From the NCBI GenBank assembly GCA_025024175.1, contig QCXZ01000064.1, positions 23,866,286 through 23,930,285 on the forward strand: 64,000 bases of DNA. Direction: 5' to 3'. The position numbers and the translations under genes are program-made. How positions within the stretch are numbered: the stretch's first letter is position 1; the number at the start of each line of letters is the position of its first letter. Below are positions 11,870 to 20,949 of this stretch, one piece after another. Below the pieces are notes generated by a model. It was not told the origin of the DNA. It searched no databases and saw only the letters and a program-made list of their open reading frames with translations. Source of the stretch: Rhyzopertha dominica (lineage: Eukaryota; Arthropoda; Insecta; Coleoptera; Bostrichidae).

Positions 11870-13640
11870 TACTGAATAATTCATCATAAATAAAAATGTG
11901 CCTTTATCGGATTATGTACCTAAGTAATTAACGAAGTATTTATTTCATCTTCTGTGAAAACCCCAGTTTTTTAATGTATATACTGATCTTCAAAAGCTCG
12001 TTTATTCCTAATTCATTTATTGATGATCTCAGCAACTGAGAATAAGGAAACAATCTGGTTGTGAAACAGTACCTTAGACTGTAATGATTCAAGCTGCTGG
12101 TTAATAATCTTAGTTAAACTTAAAAATACAAGTTATAAGCCCCAGCATTATGTGTCAGCTGGCCAAACACCCCCAAAAAATTGATGATCGTTTTATCTCT
12201 AACAATTTATACTCATACATCCAATTTTACTCAAATTTCTGTATAATTTTAAAACCACCATTTGTTTATTGTTCTCAAGCTGCTAAAATCCTTTCATGTA
12301 TTATATTCTTCTTGCTAACTGTCATTGATTTATATCGCCAAAAACGTATGTTAAACATTTTTACGGAATTTACTTTACTATATTGAAATCTGTAGGGATT
12401 ATCAATTAAACGCAAAGTATAAATTATTACAAATGTAGGTATTCCTTTATGATCAATTCATCTTATTATTGCAATGTAAGTTATATTTCGATTGTTACTC
12501 CTGCGGCAGTTTTTATGTGACATAAAAGTAATTTATGTTTTTAACTTCAATCATAGATGCATAATTTTATTTGACTTGTATGTGTTTATGTGATTCAGGA
12601 GCCTAATATCGTCATCTGAAACTGAATATGAGCACATCGATAATACTCCATTAAACTTGGACATTAGCAAATTTTAGATTAAATCCGTGATCGCATTGAT
12701 CTTATATTTTAAATATATCAAATTTGAGTTCTTCCTTCTGCTATTTGGCTACAATAATGACCAGGGCATAAATCGAAAATAGTGCTTTTGAGTCGATTAT
12801 ATAAATGTTAGATAATAACCAGACACTGCAACACATCAGTAAAATGATAGCATATTGCATTTCAATGTTCGACGACGATTATGTACACATTATGAATAGG
12901 TACTGTGTGAAATTAGAATTAGATAGTTGCATAAAATTATTCAAAACTTGCTTTGTTATAAACATAGTACAAAATATGCCATCTTCTATTTATACTGAGC
13001 CTTTGGGTTTATTTGATTAACACATTTTTCATTGAGCTTTTTTTTTAAGTTAAGCCAACCTCCGTAGTCCGCCAGTTGCACTGTAACCAAAAAGTAACCC
13101 AGTATTTAATATTTTAACCAAATTAAGCCTCATTTAAATAAACTGAGATATATTTAATCCGTCTTTCAAAAAGTATTTTGTATACTGGCATTTTAACAGC
13201 TCACCGGGTTTTAATTCGTGTTTATAATACTACTAGATTCCTAAAACTTACGTTAAATAAACTTTCATAACTCTTAGTTCAGATGGATTTTTGCTCGAAA
13301 TAACTGATATTTTTGAAAGTTTTTTGTTTTTCTGTATTAATTTTGAAATTTGGAACTAAGAATATTGGAGTTAGCGGCAAATACAAATATGTGACAGATT
13401 CTAGGTATTCCACACAACAGAATCATGCATAGTTGAACAATCTCTATAAGAAAACGTATTAGACGAGCTGAACAAAGTAGAAATCGTATTATGACTCCTC
13501 ACCAGAATAAGCTTGGAGACCGTTTGACAATGACTTATTGAATGTCATTTGCATAGATCAAATATGAGTTCTGGATGAAAACTGTGAAATACGCTTGTCT
13601 ATAGATTTTACTTCATTAACAATTTCGTAAATACGTAATT
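11870..13640. other. Intergenic, no gene seen
   Basis: AT-rich sequence with short open frames (for example 12150-12386 and 12805-13020) that show biased low-complexity composition and no recognisable domain. Nothing supported. Confidence 0.45.
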
Positions 13641-13689
13641 AATCAGCTACATGTATGGAAGGTGGGAAGGGACCAGAGTTGGTAGTCCA

Positions 13690-13727
13690 GGTCCAGGGGG
13701 GGGGCAGCTGCCCCCCCCCCCCCCCTT
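13690..13727. repeat. G9-CAGCTG-C15 hairpin tract
   Basis: A run of nine G (13696-13704) is followed by CAGCTG and then fifteen C (13711-13725), forming a perfect G:C foldback with a self-complementary centre. The region is prone to replication slippage and sequencing error, and each strand has G-quadruplex potential only as a homopolymer. Proline- and glycine-rich open frames over it are artefacts of the tract. Confidence 0.8.
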
Positions 13728-13979
13728 CGGTACGCTTATGGTGCCATTCATTAATATCTTTGTTGTCTCATGATGCGCAGAGCTATTTTGTGCAGAGAAA
13801 AGATAACTTATTACAGGAACTAGAACGTTCTTATTTGAGATACTCGCTTGGTTTATATAAAGAAACTTAAGCAAATAATTGTTTGCGATTTTTGTATACT
13901 TTTTTTATTCTTGAGTTCTTGTTAAGAGTTCTTTGATTAATTTAGTAATTCCCCGCAAAAACGTTATAAACGGCACCCA

Positions 13980-14330
13980 CATAACGACTCTATATAATAC
14001 TTCGAAGTATGTCGTTTAGAAGTAATTATAGCGAGCTTAAGTGGTGTATTCCAACGGTCTGAAAATGAAGGCAATTTTAAAACGACTTAGCGTAACGATG
14101 GCCGTAGCATCACGTAATAACTGCGAGTGTTCGCGCCATGGCTAGATTACTCCACCGGCGATACCTATAAATTAATTAACCGGCACTTAAACAAAGCTGT
14201 GTTGCAATTACACTTACTTTTACGACAACGTTATGGTACCCGGGCGACCTGCTTCCTGCACCCCCTGCCCAATTGTTTTCTACTATCTACCCGTTCTCGT
14301 TGGGGGTAGTATGCAAATGTCAGAGATTAG
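13980..14330. promoter_or_regulatory. GC-elevated single-copy island, candidate regulatory element
   Basis: This is a non-repetitive island with balanced composition. It includes ATAAATTAATTAACC near 14165, a homeodomain-type site, and a CCCTGCCC stretch. A 60-codon plus-strand open frame (14127-14309) has no recognisable domain. A regulatory role is inferred from composition only. Confidence 0.3.
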
Positions 14331-15369
14331 TTATCGCAGCTGCGAAATCACTGCAGGCTGCGAAAATAAAACTGAAATATTGAGAATATCATTTTATGCC
14401 TTAATTTAATTGCTAACGAAAATACATATTCAGTTAGGTATTGCGCAAACCATAACTAATATATTATATGTTTAGTAATTTGTATATTTGGTATGCTAAA
14501 ATAAATGCAGTTGACTAATTTATTATATTTAGATGATATGTTCTTAATATCTCATCATCTTATGGAGAAATTCAAACGGATGACGACAAATTGTGAAATC
14601 TATTTTGGTTATTCAGTCGTATTCCGTTATCCCTACCGGCTGAAAAACCAATTCAAGTCAATCGTATGTATAAATATTGTATACAAGCATAGTAGTGTAA
14701 TCCGGTGGAAGATATGTGGTGGTTAATCAGTCAGTCTTGCCGCTTGATGAGCTAGAAAACAGCGAAACCTACGAATAAGGGAACCGTACTAAAATAAAAT
14801 ACACAGTTGAAGGAAGGGTAGGCGGAGAGCAGGAAGAAGAAGAAGGTATACAACTGGAAGAAGTTGAAAAGGCAGTAAGAAAATTGAAGAACGGCAAAGC
14901 AGCAGGAGTGGACGAAATTGAAGCAGCACTATTAAAATATATGGGAAAAGAAGGAATAAAGTTTTTACACAAAATAATTAAAGAACCATGGGAAACTTTA
15001 ATAGCCCCTTAAGACTGGCAAACTTGGCAGAATATCCAAGTGTTTAACAAAAGCCATCAAATCACTGTACAAAAAAATGAAAACATAGTAAGACGAGACA
15101 ACCAAGAGACAGAGAAATTCAGGACGACAAAGGGAGTTAGACAAGGAGGCAACCTTAGCCCATTGCTTTCTATTATCTTCATGGATGAAATTATTAAAAA
15201 CGTAAACAGTAAAAATAAGAAAATGGTGGTGGGATACCATAAACTAAAACCAGTAGAAATAGAGGACTGTGCATTTGCAGATGACATAGCAATAATGGCT
15301 AGCAATGAGAGCAATTTGTAATTCAATGTAAGGTTGTGGATGGAAGAGCTGGAAAATAAAGACATGAAG

Positions 15370-15589
15370 ATAAGATAATATTTTGTCGGATAGATCGCTG
15401 TCACTTGAAAACACTGACAAAAAGTTAATAGTCTGACGTTTTGATTACACCTGTAATCTTTGTCAAAGACGAAGAACCTCAAAATTTGCCTGACACAAGT
15501 TCAAACAAAATTGTGTTTTCAAGTGACAGCGATTCTATCCGACAAAATATTATCTTATATTTATGGACGCTGAAAGCATTCACCCTCGT
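15370..15589. mobile_element. Short inverted-repeat element, family A (copy 1), with 14-bp TSD
   Basis: The insert lies inside LINE coding sequence and is flanked by a 14-bp direct repeat, ATAAAGACATGAAG (15356-15369 and 15590-15603). Inverted arms of about 45 bp occur at 15370-15414 and 15513-15558, and a 31-bp unpaired tail follows (15559-15589). The spacer contains on the minus strand CTTTGACAAA, a GATTAC/GTAATC hairpin, then AAAACGTC, a mutated form of the GAAACGTC seen in copy 2. Inverted terminal units, a short tail beyond one arm and a long variable target duplication recall Penelope-like elements, but no protein is present and the class is inferred. Related copies are at 35578, 41246 and 47545. 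Confidence 0.75.
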
Positions 15590-15792
15590 ATAAAGACATG
15601 AAGGTCAATATTAACAAGACAAAAGTAATGGTGATCACAAATAACAAGAAAAGAAAAATAAATATAAAAATTAAGGATCAGACAATAGAGCAAGTGAATA
15701 ATATAAAGTACCTAGGAGTAATTATAGACAAGAGTGAAAAATGGGCATAGAAATTAACAAGAGAATCGCGACTACGGCAAGGCTGTTCCACA

Positions 15793-15797
15793 GTATC
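15793..15797. repeat. Copia target-site duplication, left
   Basis: GTATC precedes the left LTR and is repeated at 20462-20466 after the right LTR. A 5-bp duplication is standard for copia-type integration. Confidence 0.95.
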
Positions 15798-16062
15798 TGT
15801 AGTTATTTCAGGAGCGCAGAGAAGATTCATTAAGACACATCATGAATTTAACAGTTTTTACTTTATATTAATGCAGTACAGTACAAAAGCAAGAATCAAC
15901 TATTATTATTATTTTTTATACATAGTAACATAATCTTGTTTCTTTCCTTGACAACCTCTATTCAACTAACTTCACACTAGACACTACCAATTTATACAAA
16001 ACTCAAGTAACTAAACAATAATGTATAGTGTGCCTACACCTAAAATATTGCTTACTACAACA
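15798..16062 (-). repeat. Copia 3' LTR
   Basis: This is the LTR at the downstream end of the element in its own orientation. It begins (minus strand) TGTTGTAGTAAGC and ends AACTACA. It contains TATAAA-like motifs and an AAT-rich tract. It matches the other LTR at 264 of 265 positions by my reading. Confidence 0.95.
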
Positions 16063-16072
16063 TTCTCCCTCA
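16063..16072 (-). promoter_or_regulatory. Polypurine tract of the copia element
   Basis: The minus strand reads TGAGGGAGAA immediately before the 3' LTR. In this family a purine run at that position primes plus-strand DNA synthesis. Confidence 0.85.
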
Positions 16073-16119
16073 ATATTAAAGGTGCAGCGAAATAAGAATA
16101 CAAGAAATCTGTTAAGCTA

Positions 16120-19100
16120 CTATTCTAAGCTTAACCTATCACAAATAAGTTGGTGCTTTCTAACACCCAAAGGCTTTGTTAACATATCAGCAACCATATC
16201 ATTGGTAGGCATATACAACAATTCAATATCTGCTTTCTTAACTTTGTCCCGAATAAAGTGATATTTTACATGTATATGTTTTGTCCTTTTATGAAAAACT
16301 TGATTTTTTGACAGTTTTAAAGCACTTTGATTGTCATTGTAAATGGTCATGGGAAAATCCAATTTTAGAAAATTACTGACTTCGTACTGATCAAAAAGTT
16401 CTTTACATAAAGACCTTAAATAAACTGATTCTTTTGTGGCCTCACAAATACCTATATATTCAGCTTCAGTAGAGCTTAGAGCTATAACTTTTTGCTTTTG
16501 ACATTCCCATGATATCGGACCATTTGCCAAAATAAAAATGTAACCATAGTATGATTTCCGATCTGACACATTGTTAGCCCAATCGGCATCAACATATCCA
16601 ATTACTGGTTCACCACATTTTTTAAAAGTTATTCCCATGTTCTTTGTTCCCTTCAAATACTTTAATACTCGCTTACATGCCAACCAATGTTTCTTTGTAT
16701 GATTTAAGTTAAATTGACTTAAATAAGAAACCGGGAAAGCAATATCTGGCCTAGTACATACTGAAAGGTACATTAAAGAACCTATGAGTTGCTGATATGG
16801 ACTGCCATAATACTCCTCACTAACAGATAAAATTTGCTTTTGTTCCATAGGAGTACCTACTACATTACATTCAGTCATATGAAAGCGGTCAAGTATCTTC
16901 ATAATATATTGTTCTTGGCTTATTTTTAATTCACATTTTTGACGATTTCTTTCAATTTTCATCCCCAAACAATATGAAATTGGGCCAAGATCTTTTATAT
17001 GAAAATGCTTGTCCAGTTCAATTTTTATATTTGTAACTTCAGTGACATTATTATGAAAAATAAAAAAGTCATCTACATACAATGCAATTACAATAATGGA
17101 ATTAGAGGAATGTTTATAGGAAATACAAGGCTCAATTTTTGACTGTTTGAATCCTAAATTTGAAAGCACATTGCGGGCTTTTTCATACCACAAACGAGAT
17201 GATTGTTTCAAACCATATATTGCCTTTTTAAGTAAACAAACTTTATTTTCAAAACCTGGTTCCTCAAAACCCTCTGGTTGACTCATATAAATTGTTTGAT
17301 CAATTTCACCATTCAGAAATGCTGTCTCCACATCCAAATGTTCAGCTTCCAGATCTAATTCCGCTGTCATTGCCAGTAATAGTCTTAAATTGCTGAATCG
17401 AATGACTGGAGAGAACGTTTCTGAATAGTCAACACCTATTTTTTGAGTGAAGCCCTTGGCAACTAATCTGGCCTTGTAAGTTGCTATATTACCATCTTGA
17501 TCTTTTTTAACTTTAAAAACCCATTTATTTTTAACAATGTTTCTATTTGAAGGTTTATCCACTAGTTCCCAAGCATTATTAATCTTAAATGAATCTAGTT
17601 CTTTTTTAATAGCCGTTTTCCATTCAGATTTTCTCGAACTTAACGTAGCTTCAGAAACATTAGACGGTTCTAAATCATTAGATATAGCAACTGACATGGC
17701 TGAGTCTGAATGATCAAACTCATCATTCATAACGTAATCATCATATATTTTTGGCTTACTCACATTACGTCTAGGATACCTTCTAAAAATTTCTTCATTT
17801 TCACTCAAAATACATTCACCTTGAATGCTTTCACCATCGTTCGTCGCTGGTTCACTTGGAGACTCTAACGTTTCGTTGCCGTTCTCATTATCTGCAGAAG
17901 GCTCCGAAGAATCTTCCAACGACTGCTCTGGCTCAGGAATTCCCTGATCTTCTACTTCATCTTCCGGAAGTGGAACAGTTGATGGAAAAACAGTATGCTG
18001 TGAAGGCTTCTCGGTGTCGAATTTGTCTTCTATGAAGACAACATCACGTGCTATTTTCAGTTTATGATTTTTGGGATCCAACAATCGGTAACCTACACTG
18101 GTTTCTGAATAGCCCACGAAGATGTATTCCTTACTTTTTTCATCAAGTTTCTTCCGGATTTTATCTGGAATGTGGACGTACCCGCGGCATCTGAAAACTC
18201 GCAAATGGCTTAGATCAATTTTGGATCCAGTCCATTTTTCTTCTGGAGTAGCATCTTTTACTTTCTTCGTTGGAGAACGGTTTAACAGATAAACTGCGGT
18301 GTTTGCAGCCTCTGCCCACATCTGCTTCTGGCTGTTTGACTCAACCAGCATAGACCTAACTTTCTCCATTATTGAACGATTGTACCTTTCAGCCACACCA
18401 TTTTGTTGTGGGGTGTATGGTACAGTTAGTTCATGCTTTATACACCGACTTTTCAGAAATTTCTTTAATTGATCATTACAATATTCGCCGCCATTGTCTG
18501 TTCGTAAAACCTTAATTTTTCGCTCGGTCTGGTTTTCAACAAACACACAAAATTCTTGAAAAACAGCTGGTACTTCTTCTTTTGACTTCAGGAAATAACT
18601 GAATATTTTTCTTGTATGGTCATCAATAAAAGTGAGCATGTATTTGGATCCGCTCCAGGAAGCAACCTCCATAGGACCAACTAAGTCCGAATGTATTAAA
18701 TNAAGCTTGTTCTTGACTACTCCCTTATTTTTGTTGCAGGGAAAAGGTTTTCTTGCTTGTTTTCCTTTAATACAGCTCTCACAGTATGAAGGAATTTTTT
18801 CTTCATTATATGTCAGTCCAGTTGCTAATCCATTTTTCAGTAAACCCATGCTGTAGTGGTTTAGATGGCCCAGTCTCTTGTGCCACAGCATCTGTGAATT
18901 TTGTATTTTTGCGATATTCACTTGCTCCTCATTTTGATTCAGCATGTCCAACTTGTATAACCCATCTACATTCGTGGCGGTAGCTATTGGTTCTCCCTTA
19001 ATGTGACATCCTTTATTGTTCAAGATTTTGCAGCTGTCAGCATCAAAATATACGCTGTAACCCTTTGAAACCATTGAATTCACGGAGAGTAGATTCACTG

Positions 19101-19332
19101 ATAAGTTTGGAACACACTTCACATCCAGGATTTCTTTTTCATCACCTGTAGGTTTCAATTTGACCAAACTGTTTCCCGTTCCCGCAACACTTAGTTTTGT
19201 ATTGTTGGCTACAAATATTTCCTGGCCTGAATTTTTCTCTGACAACTTAGTTAGGATTTCCTTGTTTCCCGTCATATGAGATGAAGCTCCACTGTCGACA
19301 TACCAGTCCTTGCTTCCCATATTGACTCCCAA
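16120..19332 (-). CDS. pol: Copia pol: protease, integrase, reverse transcriptase, RNase H
   Basis: This 1070-codon frame is the continuation of gag after one stop codon; no initiator is needed at 19332, which is not an ATG. Counting from 19332, the protease motif DSGAS is at residues 13-17. The integrase zinc domain has H151, H156, C184 and C187, and the catalytic triad is D216, D279 and E315 (DD35E spacing). The reverse transcriptase has D667 in HLDVETAFLNG and the YVDD box at 752-755. The RNase H shows DADW at 915-918, an E in STEAEY near 956, and D1000 in YND. The frame is intact to a terminal stop at 16120; one codon (residue 211) is ambiguous because of an N. All recognised catalytic residues are present, so the protein would be predicted functional if expressed past the gag stop. 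Confidence 0.95.
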   Translation of the reverse strand: MGVNMGSKDWYVDSGASSHMTGNKEILTKLSEKNSGQEIFVANNTKLSVAGTGNSLVKLKPTGDEKEILDVKCVPNLSVNLLSVNSMVSKGYSVYFDADSCKILNNKGCHIKGEPIATATNVDGLYKLDMLNQNEEQVNIAKIQNSQMLWHKRLGHLNHYSMGLLKNGLATGLTYNEEKIPSYCESCIKGKQARKPFPCNKNKGVVKNKLXLIHSDLVGPMEVASWSGSKYMLTFIDDHTRKIFSYFLKSKEEVPAVFQEFCVFVENQTERKIKVLRTDNGGEYCNDQLKKFLKSRCIKHELTVPYTPQQNGVAERYNRSIMEKVRSMLVESNSQKQMWAEAANTAVYLLNRSPTKKVKDATPEEKWTGSKIDLSHLRVFRCRGYVHIPDKIRKKLDEKSKEYIFVGYSETSVGYRLLDPKNHKLKIARDVVFIEDKFDTEKPSQHTVFPSTVPLPEDEVEDQGIPEPEQSLEDSSEPSADNENGNETLESPSEPATNDGESIQGECILSENEEIFRRYPRRNVSKPKIYDDYVMNDEFDHSDSAMSVAISNDLEPSNVSEATLSSRKSEWKTAIKKELDSFKINNAWELVDKPSNRNIVKNKWVFKVKKDQDGNIATYKARLVAKGFTQKIGVDYSETFSPVIRFSNLRLLLAMTAELDLEAEHLDVETAFLNGEIDQTIYMSQPEGFEEPGFENKVCLLKKAIYGLKQSSRLWYEKARNVLSNLGFKQSKIEPCISYKHSSNSIIVIALYVDDFFIFHNNVTEVTNIKIELDKHFHIKDLGPISYCLGMKIERNRQKCELKISQEQYIMKILDRFHMTECNVVGTPMEQKQILSVSEEYYGSPYQQLIGSLMYLSVCTRPDIAFPVSYLSQFNLNHTKKHWLACKRVLKYLKGTKNMGITFKKCGEPVIGYVDADWANNVSDRKSYYGYIFILANGPISWECQKQKVIALSSTEAEYIGICEATKESVYLRSLCKELFDQYEVSNFLKLDFPMTIYNDNQSALKLSKNQVFHKRTKHIHVKYHFIRDKVKKADIELLYMPTNDMVADMLTKPLGVRKHQLICDRLSLE

Positions 19333-19455
19333 TGCAGTAAATAGAACCTTGTGTCCACCTTGACTGTAAAACTTCTTCTTAGTTTTTCTTAAGGTTTTCT
19401 CATTCTTTTCGGTCCCCGAAACCGGTTTTTGCTGACATTGATTTTTGTAGTACCC

Positions 19456-20106
19456 TTATTGACGGCAATTCCAGCACCACGGTGACTTGTTTGGTTTGTG
19501 TTTCATTGCCAATGCTGAGTCTACACTGTTTTTACCATTTTGCCACTTTTTATCTTGCAACAATTTAGTTTTTACGAAATCCGAAGTTATTTCAACACCT
19601 GAATTTTCTAGTGCCATAACCATTGGTTCGTATTCGTCAGTTAGACCCTGCAGCATTATTACGCCTAGAAATTCGTCGTCCATTGGTTTACCAATTGACA
19701 TGAGTTGTTGTGAAAGAGCCATAATTTCATTTACGTACTCTTCCATGTTACTGAAGTTTTCTAGTTTAACTGAACACAAACTTCTCAATAAACGAAGTCT
19801 TCGATGTAGGCCTTTATCTTCGAAAGCCTTTTCTAGTGCTGTCCAAGCTTCAAACGCGGTTTTCGCCTGCATTACATGAGGATATTTTGACTTGTCCAAA
19901 GAAAGTATTATTCTCGATAATGCTTTTTCTTCATGTCGCGCCCTAGCAGTAGCGTCAACTGTTGATTCTTGTTTCGAAACACAGTACCAAAGTCCGTCTA
20001 ACTTTAACAACGCCCCCATTTGGAATTTCCAATCACTGTAGTTTTCACGACCTTTGAGTTTTTCTAAACAAGTACCTGCACCCATATTAAATTCGTTAAC
20101 CGCCAT
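19456..20106 (-). CDS. gag: Copia gag, truncated at an in-frame stop in the zinc knuckle
   Basis: The first ATG of the frame is at 20106-20104 (MAVNEFNMGAG). The body carries the copia gag (UBN2-type) pattern: LKGRENYSDWKFQMGALL near the N terminus, and RLRLLRSLCSVKLENFSNME with YVNEIMALSQQL further on. The product ends at CWNCRQ, where a TAA (19458-19456) falls within the CX2CX4HX4C zinc knuckle. The residues beyond the stop remain in frame with pol; the histidine position of the knuckle reads Y and the last cysteine is retained. The knuckle is therefore damaged twice. Readthrough as a regulated signal is unlikely given the second change. The 216-residue product lacks a working nucleic-acid-binding knuckle. 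Confidence 0.92.
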   Translation of the reverse strand: MAVNEFNMGAGTCLEKLKGRENYSDWKFQMGALLKLDGLWYCVSKQESTVDATARARHEEKALSRIILSLDKSKYPHVMQAKTAFEAWTALEKAFEDKGLHRRLRLLRSLCSVKLENFSNMEEYVNEIMALSQQLMSIGKPMDDEFLGVIMLQGLTDEYEPMVMALENSGVEITSDFVKTKLLQDKKWQNGKNSVDSALAMKHKPNKSPWCWNCRQ

Positions 20107-20184
20107 GAGTGTTTTTTTAAACCCTGGATCAACACGCAAAACTGTTTCTCAGAAAGTCTTTTTCGATTTCTTTATTCACGTCTT

Positions 20185-20196
20185 GGGCCCATAACC
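20185..20196 (-). promoter_or_regulatory. Copia primer-binding site for an initiator-Met tRNA half
   Basis: On the minus strand GGTTATGGGCCC directly follows the 5' LTR. It is complementary to the anticodon-arm region GGGCCCATAACC of insect initiator-Met tRNA. Drosophila copia is known to prime from the 5' half of a tRNA-iMet cut in the anticodon loop, rather than from the 3' end as retroviruses do. Confidence 0.9.
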
Positions 20197-20461
20197 TGTA
20201 GTTATTTCAGGAGCGCAGAGAAGATTCATTAAGACACATCATGAATTTAACAGTTTTTACTTTATATTAATGCAGTACAGTACAAAAGCAAGAATCAACT
20301 ATTATTATTATTTTTTATACATAGTAACATAATCTTGTTTCTTTCCTTGACAACCTCTATTCTACTAACTTCACACTAGACACTACCAATTTATACAAAA
20401 CTCAAGTAACTAAACAATAATGTATAGTGTGCCTACACCTAAAATATTGCTTACTACAACA
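20197..20461 (-). repeat. Copia 5' LTR
   Basis: This is the promoter-bearing LTR for the element in its minus orientation. It has the same 265-bp length and ends as the copy at 15798-16062, with a single base difference. Confidence 0.95.
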
Positions 20462-20466
20462 GTATC
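20462..20466. repeat. Copia target-site duplication, right
   Basis: GTATC, identical to 15793-15797. LINE sequence resumes immediately after it. Confidence 0.95.
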
Positions 20467-20945
20467 AAGAAGGGGGGATTCATTAATAAAGAAGAGATTA
20501 GTAATAAAACAAAACTAACAATATATAAAACTGTATACCTACCGACTTTACTATATGGAAGTGAAACATGGGTGTTAACAGAGAAACAACATAAGAAGAT
20601 ACAAGCAGTAGAAATGAAGTATCTCAGGAAAGTAGCCAAAGTCACGATAATGGATAAAATTAAGAACGACGACATAAGAGAAAGACTATAAATTGAAAGT
20701 GTCAAAAATCATATTGAGAAAACACAATTAAGATGGTGGGAACACATGAAAAGCCTACCGGAAAAAAGACAAGTTATAAGACAGGTGTGGGAAGCAAGGA
20801 CTGTGGGAAGAAGAAAGAAAGAGAGACCAGGTAAGACGTGGGATAAAGAAATGAAGTAATAATGTAAGAAGAGACCTAAATAGGAACCAGGCTGATATCA
20901 TGACGCATGATAGGACCATTTGGAGGGCAGTAGTAGAATAGAGAT
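20467..20945 (+). pseudogene. LINE relic, 3' part (continuation after copia)
   Basis: Translation continues the LINE at 14777-15797: LTIYKTVYLPTLLYGSETWV, then KIQAVEMKYLRKVAKVT, DKIKNDDIRERL and a GRRKKERPGKTW block. These form the usual C-terminal region of insect LINE polyproteins (YGSETW, RLRW-like and GRR-RP motifs). Stops at about 20689 and 20857 show decay. The LINE 3' end is not sharply defined; A-rich sequence follows. Confidence 0.85.
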
Positions 20946-20949
20946 GAAA

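Larger units (their letters stand above)
14777..15797 (+). pseudogene. LINE (non-LTR retrotransposon) reverse transcriptase relic, 5' part
   Basis: Plus-strand translation gives EEVEKAVRKLKNGKAAGVDE (reverse transcriptase entry motif), KGVRQGGNLSPLLSIIFMDE, then FADDIAIMA (the F/YADD catalytic box), and, beyond an insertion, MKVNINKTKVMVI and IKYLGVIIDKSE. This is the usual motif order of insect LINE reverse transcriptases of the RTE/Jockey-like assemblage; the clade is not resolved. A stop follows the first block, and the palm region between about 15010 and 15060 is missing. A stop at 15319 precedes the 15370-15589 insertion. The reading frame resumes across that insertion once its duplicated target is discounted, so the LINE was there first. 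The copia element at 15798 interrupts it again. Confidence 0.85.
15798..20461 (-). mobile_element. Copia-type LTR retrotransposon, near-intact, 4664 bp
   Basis: Two 265-bp LTRs of the form TGT...ACA (15798-16062 and 20197-20461) differ at one site only (A versus T in the CTATTCAACTAAC / CTATTCTACTAAC block). A 5-bp target duplication, GTATC, flanks the element. It lies in minus orientation, with the primer-binding site next to the right LTR and the polypurine tract next to the left. Gag and pol form one continuous frame (ATG at 20106, stop ending at 16120), broken by one stop at 19458-19456. Protease, integrase, reverse transcriptase and RNase H are all present in copia order (integrase before reverse transcriptase). 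It inserted into the LINE relic at 14777-20945. One LTR difference indicates a recent insertion. Confidence 0.97.

Noticed and set aside
13647..13874. Glycine/proline-rich frames on both strands
   Set aside because: They are produced by the G and C homopolymer tracts.
15057..15482. 141-codon minus-strand open frame
   Set aside because: It is antisense to the LINE reverse transcriptase and runs into the family A insertion; its composition mirrors the coding strand.
18632..18983. Plus-strand frames over copia
   Set aside because: They are antisense shadows of the pol frame.
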